Below are positions 1-6,212 of a stretch of 11,032 nt of DNA, one piece after another (the first letter of the stretch is position 1; each line of letters begins with the position of its first letter). The stretch comes from Clostridiales bacterium (GTDB taxonomy: Bacteria; Bacillota; Clostridia; Lutisporales; Lutisporaceae). The notes under the pieces are model-generated. The model did not search any database. It was not told where the DNA came from and saw only the letters and a list, made by a program, of their open reading frames with translations. A program made the translations under genes and the position numbers. The DNA is taken from contig JAAYKT010000307.1 in NCBI GenBank assembly GCA_012522255.1, positions 1 through 11,032 of the forward strand. The letters are read 5' to 3'.

Positions 1-72
1 AGGTTCCGAAACTTCTGCTACCATACAATATATATCGTTATTGTATGGCCTATCATTTAATGGCATTTCCAT
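1..72 (-). CDS. possible 5' end of a divergent gene, product unknown (partial, runs off the window)
   Basis: Reading the minus strand from an ATG at 72-70 gives 24 codons without a stop up to the window edge, beginning MEMPLNDRPYNND. A second in-frame ATG lies at 66-64. The composition (Asp, Asn, Glu, Pro, many codons starting with G) looks more like protein than the other open frames here, and a TTTACA/GATAAT pair with 18-bp spacing lies upstream on the minus strand. There is no convincing Shine-Dalgarno site, and an in-frame stop at 93-91 limits the ORF. I do not recognise the product. A competing plus-strand frame is also open at 2-121, so this may not be a gene. Confidence 0.25.
   Translation of the reverse strand, partial: MEMPLNDRPYNNDIYCMVAEVSEP
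21..48. repeat. 10-bp perfect inverted repeat upstream of purL
   Basis: CCATACAATA (21-30) and TATTGTATGG (39-48) are perfect reverse complements around an 8-base loop. No T-run follows, so it is not an intrinsic terminator. It could be an operator, an RNA hairpin, or a chance feature inside a divergent coding region. Confidence 0.6.
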
Positions 73-74
73 TA
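58..74. repeat. 6-bp inverted repeat, second hairpin upstream of purL
   Basis: TAATGG (58-63) and CCATTA (69-74) form a perfect 6-bp stem with a 5-base loop. It lies only 9 bases after the larger inverted repeat, and GCTA (17-20) could pair with TAGC (73-76) to enclose most of both. It overlaps the candidate minus-strand start codons. No known RNA family is recognised. Confidence 0.4.
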
Positions 75-178
75 GCTTACAAGAATTATATTATTATCAG
101 ATTCTAAATAAAAAACTGTAAATAAGCCCAAAATTAGAGTATCATAAGAAATAGAATTAAATATGGGAGTGAAAACGC

Positions 179-3100
179 TTGAATAAAGTAAGAAGAATAT
201 ATATAGAAAAAAAGCCTGAATACGCTGTTGAGTCTGAACTGCTGCTAAATGAATTAAAGGATTTTTTAGGCATAGAAAAATTGTCAGGCATTAGAATTGT
301 ACATAGAATTGACGTGGAAGGCATGGACGATGAAACATATAAAAATGCAAAGCCTATAGTTTTTTTTGATCCTGTGGTAGATTGCATTTATGAAGAAGAA
401 ATAAAAATAAACAAAGAAGATAAGTATTTTATTGTTGAATTTTTACCCGGCCAATATAATCAAAAAGCGGATTTTGCCATGCAATGTCTAAAGATTATGT
501 CAGCAGATGAAGACATCATATTGCGAACAGCCGATGTTATTATCTTGGAAGGTAAGATATCAAATAATGATTTTGACAAGATAAAAAATTACTATATCAA
601 CCCGGTGGAGACGAGGGAAGCGGCAGTTGAAAAACCTCATACGTTAAAAGAAGAAATTGCAGTACCGGATAAGGTGGAGATTTTAGAAGGCTTCATTGAT
701 GATAAAGATGGAGAGGAATATTTAGATTCTTTGGGTTTGGCAATGACTTTGGAAGATTTGAAATTCACTATTGATTATTTTAAAAATGTAGAAAAGAGAA
801 ACCCGACTATTACCGAGATAAGGGTAATTGATACATATTGGTCAGACCACTGCAGGCACACTACATTCAATACAATTATCGACAAAGTGAAGATAGAAGA
901 GGGAAAGTATAAAAGTATAATTGAAAAGGCCTTCGAAAAATACAAAGAAGTACGTGGTTTTGTGTATGGGGAGAGACAAAAGGAAATTTGTTTAATGGAT
1001 TTAGCTCAAATAACAGCGAAAGAAATGAGAAAAAAGGGAGACCTCCCGGACTTGGAGGAGTCTGATGAGATTAATGCTGCAAGCATAGAAGTCGAAGCAA
1101 AGATAGACGGCAAAGAGGAAAAATGGCTTGTAATGTTTAAAAACGAGACTCATAATCATCCTACGGAGATTGAACCATTTGGAGGCGCGGCAACCTGTTT
1201 AGGCGGTGCAATTAGGGACCCCTTGTCAGGAAGATCTTATGTATACGGCGCAATAAGAATTACCGGCAGCGGTGACCCAAGGACACCGGCAGATGAGACT
1301 TTGCCGGGTAAGCTTCCCCAGAGAAAAATAACAACTACTGCAGCATTGGGATACAGCTCTTATGGAAGTCAAATCGGTATTCCCGCAGGGCAGGTGGAAG
1401 AGATATATCATGACGGTTTTGTTGCAAAAAGGATGGAGCTTGGTGCAGTTATAGCAGCGGCACCCAAGGAAAATGTGGTTAGAGAAAAGCCTGTGCCCGG
1501 AGATGCGGTTATACTTGTGGGGGGCAAGACCGGAAGGGATGGTTGTGGCGGTGCCACAGGTTCATCAAAGGAGCATGACGAAGAATCGGCTGTTAAAAGC
1601 GGCGCGGAGGTACAAAAAGGCAATGCATCTATTGAGGGATATATACAAAAATTGTTCAGAAATCCCCAAGTCAGCAAGATGATAAAAAAATGCAATGATT
1701 TTGGTGCAGGTGGTGTTTCCGTGGCTGTAGGAGAGCTCGCGGATGGATTGTTAATTAACCTGGATGCAGTACCGGTGAAATATGAAGGTTTGGATGGGAC
1801 GGAGCTGGCTATTTCGGAATCCCAAGAAAGAATGGCTGTTATAGTGGGAACTGCAGACAAAGATAGATTTATTAAATATGCAAATGAAGAAAACCTGGAA
1901 GCAACGATTATAGCCTTAGTCACTGATGAGAAAAGACTTACAATGATTTGGAAGGGTAATACCATAGTTGATATAAAAAGAGATTTTTTGGATTCAAACG
2001 GCGTAAGGCAACATACAAGCGTTATAGTAGATGCTATAAATGAAGAAAAAGCATACTTCGACCTTTCAATGACCGACGAGCCGGATATAAAAAATAAATG
2101 GTTGGAAAACCTAAAAAGACTGAATATATGCAGCCAAAAAGGGTTGGTGCAAAAGTTTGATTTCAGCGCGGGGGCGAATACGATTTTAGCGCCTTTTGGA
2201 GGCAAATATCAGGATACCCCCACAGAAGGATTATTGATGAAACTGCCAGTTTTAAAAGGCGAGACAGTTACCTCAACTGCCATGACTTATGGATATAATC
2301 CCTATCTTTTTGAGTGGAGCCCTTTTCATGGCGGAATTTATTCAGTAATAATGGCGGTGTCAAAAATTGTAGCCATGGGTGGGGATTATAGAAAAATAAG
2401 ACTTTCGATGCAGGAATATTTTGAAAAATTAGGTGATGACCAATGCAAATGGGGTAAACCTTTTGCGGCGCTTTTGGGTGCCTTTGCGGTACAGGATTCG
2501 CTTTCTTTACCTGCCATTGGCGGAAAAGACAGTATGTCCGGTACATTCATGGATATTCATGTACCTCCAACCTTGGTAACCTTTGCCTTAAATGTTATGG
2601 ACGTGCGAAATGCCATATCTCCCGAGTTTAAAGTGCCGGGAAATAGAGTTGTGCTTTTGCCCATTAAAAAAGATGAAAACCATATGCCTGACTTTACCTA
2701 TTTGAAAAAACTTTATGAGAAAGTATACAGACTTATTAAATCGGGTAAAGTTCTTTCTGCTTCCACGATAAAAGAAGGCGGATTATCTGCAGAAATTTCT
2801 AAAATGTGTTTTGGGAATAGGATAGGGATTAGGCTTAATGATGATACTGATTTTGCAAAGCTATTTATACCCAATCTGGGTTCATTTATAATAGAACTTG
2901 ACAAAAAAGCTGCAATTGAAGACTTATCGGATATAGAATATGCATTGATAGGAGAGACAACAGAGGAAGAAAAAATTATCATGGATGGTTTATGTATTTC
3001 TTTGAAGGATGCTTATAGTGCATGGACGGATGCGTTAAAAGAAGTTTTCCCGGCGACAGCTAATGCCTATGGTTGTGATGCAAATTGCGATTCTTCTAAA

Positions 3101-3934
3101 TTTATTAATGGAGTGGTAGAGTATAAAAAAAGAAACACGGCCAGACCAAAGATTGGTATCACAAAACCAAAAGTACTTATTCCGGTGTTTTTGGGCACAA
3201 ACAGCGAATACGAGGTTGCGAAGGCCTTTGAAAAAGCAGGAGCCATAGCAGAAACACTGGTTGTAAAAAATCTGTCAAGAAAAGATTTTGAAGAATCAAA
3301 GAAGATATTATTAGAAAAGATTTCTCAATCTCAGATAATAGCCTTGACCGGAGGGTTTAGTGGTGGAAATGAGCCTTATGGTGCAACTAATTTTATAACA
3401 GCAGTTATTAAAACCGGTGAAGTCACTGAATCAATAAAGAATTTTCTAACAAATAAAGATGGATTGATTTTAGGAATAGGCAACGGTTTTCAGGCATTGC
3501 TAAAATTAGGTTTGCTGCCTTATGGCTGTATAAAAGATGCTGATGGTAATGGTGCTGCTCTAACCATAAATAATAATGGCAGAAATATTTCTGCTATGAT
3601 AACAACTAAAATTACTTCTACTTTATCGCCATGGTTTGCTAACTTTGAATTAGGCGATACACATGTTTTACCTGTATCACACAAGGAGGGAAGATTTGTA
3701 GCAGGAGATGATCTTATAAATGAATTAGAGGAAAATGGACAGATTGCAGCTCAGTATCTGTACAATAATCCAAATGGTTCCTATAAAGCAATAGAAGCAA
3801 TAACCAGCCCCGACGGCAGAGTTTTGGGGAAAATGGGGCATTCGGAAAGAAAAGGAGATTTTGTCGGGATAAATATTTCCGGTAATAAAGACCAGAACAT
3901 TTTTGCTGCCGGAGTCGAATATTTTAAAATATAG
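179..3934 (+). CDS. purL: phosphoribosylformylglycinamidine (FGAM) synthase, single-chain clostridial type, with a glutaminase domain lacking its catalytic Cys
   Basis: Converts FGAR to FGAM using ATP and an amide nitrogen, the fourth step of de novo purine synthesis; cytosolic. At 1251 residues it is the fused form, which needs no separate PurS or PurQ. The synthetase part is well conserved: SDHCRHTTF at about 222-230, NETHNHPTEIEPFGG from 322, GRDGCGGATGSS near 455, and GGKDSMSGTF near 780. The glutamine amidotransferase domain spans about 997-1251. It keeps His1221 and Glu1223 (GHSER), but the nucleophile elbow reads GIGNGFQ, with Gly1101 (codon GGC, 3479-3481) where the family has Cys. 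Nearby changes include GGN for GGD (1064) and SHKEGRF for SHGEGRF. I infer use of ammonia, or a partner that supplies it. The start is TTG, 7 bases after GGGAGTG (165-171); an in-frame stop at 170-172 rules out a longer form. The riboswitch lies downstream, so it does not control this gene. Confidence 0.97.
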   Translation: MNKVRRIYIEKKPEYAVESELLLNELKDFLGIEKLSGIRIVHRIDVEGMDDETYKNAKPIVFFDPVVDCIYEEEIKINKEDKYFIVEFLPGQYNQKADFAMQCLKIMSADEDIILRTADVIILEGKISNNDFDKIKNYYINPVETREAAVEKPHTLKEEIAVPDKVEILEGFIDDKDGEEYLDSLGLAMTLEDLKFTIDYFKNVEKRNPTITEIRVIDTYWSDHCRHTTFNTIIDKVKIEEGKYKSIIEKAFEKYKEVRGFVYGERQKEICLMDLAQITAKEMRKKGDLPDLEESDEINAASIEVEAKIDGKEEKWLVMFKNETHNHPTEIEPFGGAATCLGGAIRDPLSGRSYVYGAIRITGSGDPRTPADETLPGKLPQRKITTTAALGYSSYGSQIGIPAGQVEEIYHDGFVAKRMELGAVIAAAPKENVVREKPVPGDAVILVGGKTGRDGCGGATGSSKEHDEESAVKSGAEVQKGNASIEGYIQKLFRNPQVSKMIKKCNDFGAGGVSVAVGELADGLLINLDAVPVKYEGLDGTELAISESQERMAVIVGTADKDRFIKYANEENLEATIIALVTDEKRLTMIWKGNTIVDIKRDFLDSNGVRQHTSVIVDAINEEKAYFDLSMTDEPDIKNKWLENLKRLNICSQKGLVQKFDFSAGANTILAPFGGKYQDTPTEGLLMKLPVLKGETVTSTAMTYGYNPYLFEWSPFHGGIYSVIMAVSKIVAMGGDYRKIRLSMQEYFEKLGDDQCKWGKPFAALLGAFAVQDSLSLPAIGGKDSMSGTFMDIHVPPTLVTFALNVMDVRNAISPEFKVPGNRVVLLPIKKDENHMPDFTYLKKLYEKVYRLIKSGKVLSASTIKEGGLSAEISKMCFGNRIGIRLNDDTDFAKLFIPNLGSFIIELDKKAAIEDLSDIEYALIGETTEEEKIIMDGLCISLKDAYSAWTDALKEVFPATANAYGCDANCDSSKFINGVVEYKKRNTARPKIGITKPKVLIPVFLGTNSEYEVAKAFEKAGAIAETLVVKNLSRKDFEESKKILLEKISQSQIIALTGGFSGGNEPYGATNFITAVIKTGEVTESIKNFLTNKDGLILGIGNGFQALLKLGLLPYGCIKDADGNGAALTINNNGRNISAMITTKITSTLSPWFANFELGDTHVLPVSHKEGRFVAGDDLINELEENGQIAAQYLYNNPNGSYKAIEAITSPDGRVLGKMGHSERKGDFVGINISGNKDQNIFAAGVEYFKI

Positions 3935-4004
3935 TTTCATCGGGACTATAGCTTATTCTATATAAGGTGAAGGATCTAAAGACTCTCCATAACTCAAAAC
4001 AATA

Positions 4005-4034
4005 TTGACGAATTAAGGAACCTTATGTTACCAT
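4005..4034 (+). promoter_or_regulatory. probable sigma-A promoter for the purEFMNHD block
   Basis: The -35 is TTGACG (4005-4010). After an 18-bp spacer comes an extended -10, TGT followed by TACCAT (4026-4034). Transcription would start near 4041, about 20 bases before the riboswitch aptamer, as is usual for such leaders. The spacer contains TAAGG-AA-CCTTA, a small inverted repeat that might bind a regulator. The call rests on consensus matching only. Confidence 0.55.
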
Positions 4035-4061
4035 AAAACTATAAATATCGAAGAATGTATA

Positions 4062-4130
4062 ACTCATATAATATCGGGAATAGGGTCCGAAAGTTTCTAC
4101 CAAGCAACCGTAAATTGTTTGACTATGAGT
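4062..4130 (+). ncRNA. guanine-class purine riboswitch aptamer
   Basis: The three-helix fold is complete. P1 is ACTCATA (4062-4068) with TATGAGT (4124-4130), 7 perfect pairs. P2 is TCGGG with TCCGA, closed by a loop containing the GG of the loop-loop contact. The P2-P3 junction carries the invariant GTTTCTACC (4093-4101). P3 is AAGCAA with TTGTTT around the invariant loop CCGTAAA. The ligand-pairing base before the 3' strand of P1 is C4123, which specifies guanine or hypoxanthine; adenine riboswitches have U. The junction base that distinguishes 2'-deoxyguanosine types is U here (4098), also pointing to guanine. It lies in the leader of purE and is expected to shut off the block when guanine is plentiful. 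Confidence 0.95.
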
Positions 4131-4167
4131 GAAATACAATCCATTTAATATGATGGACAGGTTTCAC
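4129..4167 (+). promoter_or_regulatory. candidate antiterminator of the guanine riboswitch
   Basis: An alternative fold pairs GTGAAAT (4129-4135) with GTTTCAC (4161-4167), 7 pairs including one G-U, and inside it TCCAT (4140-4144) with ATGGA (4153-4157). This uses the last two bases of the P1 3' strand and occupies most of the terminator 5' arm, so it excludes the terminator. Guanine-stabilised P1 would disfavour it. The model comes from inspection and has no folding energy behind it. Confidence 0.45.
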
Positions 4168-4180
4168 CACCTGTCTTTTT
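4156..4180 (+). terminator. riboswitch-controlled intrinsic terminator upstream of purE
   Basis: GACAGGT (4156-4162) pairs perfectly with ACCTGTC (4169-4175) around a 6-base loop, followed by five T (4176-4180). It lies 25 bases after the guanine aptamer and before purE, the usual position for the expression platform of an OFF switch that ends transcription early when ligand is bound. Confidence 0.9.
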
Positions 4181-4243
4181 GCTTGTTAGGGTATAATAAA
4201 AGTGAAAACAAATTTTATTGAAAAAATATGAAAGGGTGATTTG

Positions 4244-4747
4244 ATGTCGGATAGAGAGCCTAAGGTTGCGGTAATAATGGGAAGCGACTCGGATTTATCT
4301 GTAGTTTCAAAGGCGATAGACATTTTAAAAGAATTTGAAATATATTATGAAGTTAGAATATTATCGGCACATAGAACACCGGAGGTAACGGCAAGATATG
4401 CCAAAGGAGCTGAAGAAGCCGGTTTTGAGGTAATAATAGCGGCGGCAGGTAAAGCAGCTCATCTACCCGGTGTTATAGCATCTTATACAACACTTCCTGT
4501 CATAGGCATTCCTATAAAGTCTTCAGAACTTGATGGTATGGATGCCCTTCTTTCAATAGTTCAGATGCCACCGGGAATACCCGTTGCCACAGTAGGCATC
4601 GGCGGTGCGCAAAATGCCGGATTGCTTGCAATCGAAATATTGTCCATAAAATATAATCATCTTAAGGATGAATTAAAATTGTATAGAAAGAAAATGCAGG
4701 ATAATGTATTAAAGAAAGATGAAAAGTTTAGGACGGAGAACTTGTAA
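4244..4747 (+). CDS. purE: N5-carboxyaminoimidazole ribonucleotide mutase (PurE, class I-like)
   Basis: Produces CAIR, the substrate of SAICAR synthetase; cytosolic and usually octameric. The protein is 167 residues, typical for bacterial PurE. It shows GSDSD (13-17), SAHRTP with the catalytic His43 (41-46), AAGKAAHLPG (67-76), and SIVQMPPGIPVATV. These match the bacterial class I pattern, which moves a carboxylate from N5-CAIR made by PurK. PurK is not in this window, so direct use of AIR plus CO2 cannot be excluded. I chose ATG at 4244. A TTG just before it (4241) is also in frame but directly abuts the Shine-Dalgarno GGGTGAT (4234-4240), leaving no spacing. It is the first gene after the riboswitch. 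purC, which often follows purE in clostridia, is absent; purF starts 40 bases later. Confidence 0.95.
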   Translation: MSDREPKVAVIMGSDSDLSVVSKAIDILKEFEIYYEVRILSAHRTPEVTARYAKGAEEAGFEVIIAAAGKAAHLPGVIASYTTLPVIGIPIKSSELDGMDALLSIVQMPPGIPVATVGIGGAQNAGLLAIEILSIKYNHLKDELKLYRKKMQDNVLKKDEKFRTENL

Positions 4748-4787
4748 GGCTAATTTAAATGGATGTATAACATAAGGAGATAAATAA

Positions 4788-6131
4788 ATGGGTGGGATTG
4801 TAGGAATTTTTGATAAAGGGAATATAAACTCGGCGGCCGATGCCTACTATGGGCTTATTGCACTTCAGCATAGAGGACAGCAAAGCGCCGGAATTGCCAT
4901 AAATAATGAAGGAGTAATTACTTGTTATAAAGAAATGGGCTTGGTCGGTGAAGTTTTTGATGAAAAAATATTGAATTTACTAAAAGGCGATATGGTTTTA
5001 GGTCATGTCAGATACTCAACCTCCGGGCAAAGTTTTGCATCAAATGCTCAACCTCTCATGGTTAAATATAAAAATGGCAGCTTGGCTTTATCCCATGATG
5101 GAAGGTTGATAAACGCTTTTGATATAAGAGATCAAATGGAAGATCAAGGTATGATTTTCAGTACCTCCATAGACAGTGAAGTAATAGCTGCATTGATAGC
5201 CAAGCACTATAAAGGCGATATTGTCAGCGCTATTTTAGAGACTGTAAAAATCATTAAAGGATCCTATGCACTGGCTATAATGACAAAAGATAAATTGATA
5301 GGAGTAAGGGACGGCCCGGGTATGCGCCCTTTGGTTTTGGGTAGATTTGACAGCGGTTATATATTGGCTTCTGAGAGCTGCGCTATAGATACCATTGGTG
5401 GGGAATTAATCAGAGACATAAAGCCGGGGGAGATTGTAGTCATTGATGAAAAAGGTATAAAAAGCATTCCCGGAAATGGAAAAGACCCGAAAAAATCTTG
5501 CATATTCGAATACTTATATTTTGCAAGGCCGGACAGCATAATGGATGATATAGGGATATATAAATCCAGAGAAAAGGCAGGTAGGATTCTTGCCAGGGAG
5601 CAGCCGGCGAAAGCGGATATTGTAATATCCGTACCGGATTCGGGGACTCCCGCCGGGATTGGGTATGCCAACGAGTCGGGGACACCTTATTCTATTGGTT
5701 TGATAAAAAACAGATATGTGGGAAGGTCTTTTATACAACCAACCCAGGCGATGAGGGAGCTGGGAGTGAAGCTTAAACTGAATCCTCTAAAAGAATATAT
5801 AAAGGGTAAAAGAGTTGTTATGGTTGATGACAGTATTGTCAGAGGAACCACAAGTAAAAAAATCATTCAAAGTTTACGTGAAGCCGGAGCTGTTGAAGTT
5901 CATGTAAGGGTAAGCTCACCGCCGGTAATGAATCCCTGTTATTTTGGTATAGATACACCGTCAAAAAAAGAATTGGTGGGGTCAATTAAATATGTGGAAA
6001 GGATTAAGGACTTCATAGAAGCAGACAGTTTAGGCTATCTGAGCCTGGAAGGGTTATTGGAATCTGTCGGCAGTGAAGGTGAAGGCTTTTGCACGGCATG
6101 TTTTTCCGGGGATTACCCTATGGAAATATAG
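4788..6131 (+). CDS. purF: amidophosphoribosyltransferase with intact PRTase and iron-sulfur ligands but a glutaminase domain lacking its Cys nucleophile
   Basis: Catalyses the first committed step: PRPP plus amide nitrogen to phosphoribosylamine. Residues 2 to about 230 form the Ntn-type glutaminase domain, and about 240-440 the phosphoribosyltransferase. The PRPP motif VVMVDDSIVRGTT (343-355) and the stretch around GLIKNRYVGRSF are intact. Cys238, Cys384, Cys435 and Cys438 match the four [4Fe-4S] ligands of the Bacillus type. The glutaminase site is altered: the protein begins MGGIVGIF, so Gly2 (GGT) replaces the N-terminal catalytic Cys, and HDG (103-105) replaces HNG, changing the oxyanion-hole Asn to Asp. 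HRGQQSAGI, GHVRYST and the Asp of TSIDSE remain. Unlike Bacillus PurF it has no propeptide. The start is ATG, 8 bases after AAGGAG (4774-4779), and no upstream start would restore a Cys. I infer ammonia-dependent activity; a second functional PurF elsewhere is possible. Confidence 0.95.
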   Translation: MGGIVGIFDKGNINSAADAYYGLIALQHRGQQSAGIAINNEGVITCYKEMGLVGEVFDEKILNLLKGDMVLGHVRYSTSGQSFASNAQPLMVKYKNGSLALSHDGRLINAFDIRDQMEDQGMIFSTSIDSEVIAALIAKHYKGDIVSAILETVKIIKGSYALAIMTKDKLIGVRDGPGMRPLVLGRFDSGYILASESCAIDTIGGELIRDIKPGEIVVIDEKGIKSIPGNGKDPKKSCIFEYLYFARPDSIMDDIGIYKSREKAGRILAREQPAKADIVISVPDSGTPAGIGYANESGTPYSIGLIKNRYVGRSFIQPTQAMRELGVKLKLNPLKEYIKGKRVVMVDDSIVRGTTSKKIIQSLREAGAVEVHVRVSSPPVMNPCYFGIDTPSKKELVGSIKYVERIKDFIEADSLGYLSLEGLLESVGSEGEGFCTACFSGDYPMEI

Positions 6132-6145
6132 GACACAAACAGGGC

Positions 6146-6177
6146 GGCTCTATTATGTCATAAAACATAGAAGAACC
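6146..6177 (+). repeat. imperfect hairpin in the purF-purM spacer
   Basis: Thirteen positions, 6146-6158 against 6165-6177, fold into a stem with ten Watson-Crick pairs, one G-U and two mismatches, around a 6-base loop (6159-6164). No T-run follows, so it is not an intrinsic terminator. It is in the longest gap of the purE-purD block (81 bases) and could be an mRNA stability or processing element. Confidence 0.4.
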
Positions 6178-6212
6178 ATTCTAATGTGTTGCAAGAAATG
6201 AGGTACATAAAG

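Noticed and set aside
1..60. PRPP (ykkC-type) riboswitch upstream of purL
   Set aside because: AGGTTCCG at the window start recalls part of that motif, but none of the other conserved segments follow.
2..121. Plus-strand open frame of 39 codons ending before purL, possible C-terminus of an upstream gene
   Set aside because: It is rich in Ser, Tyr, Leu and Ile without recognisable features and overlaps the inverted repeats and a more protein-like minus-strand frame. It cannot be settled without upstream sequence.
1408..2205. Long minus-strand open frame inside purL
   Set aside because: It is entirely antisense to highly conserved PurL sequence, is Ser- and Phe-rich as expected of a shadow frame, and resembles no known protein.
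3935..3990. Intrinsic terminator after purL
   Set aside because: Only 5-bp AT hairpins can be drawn (for example TATAG with CTATA), with no following T-run.
4062..4130. Adenine or 2'-deoxyguanosine riboswitch
   Set aside because: The ligand-pairing base is C (4123), not U, and the junction base that marks 2'-deoxyguanosine binders is the usual U (4098).
4192..4197. TATAAT just before purE as a second promoter
   Set aside because: No -35 match lies at a suitable distance; that position falls within the riboswitch terminator.
3479..4793. The two Cys-to-Gly changes as sequencing errors
   Set aside because: They are in separate genes with different codons (GGC and GGT), the frames are intact, and each is accompanied by other changes in the same active site. 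Structural and iron-sulfur cysteines elsewhere are preserved. Error is not excluded without reads but is unlikely.
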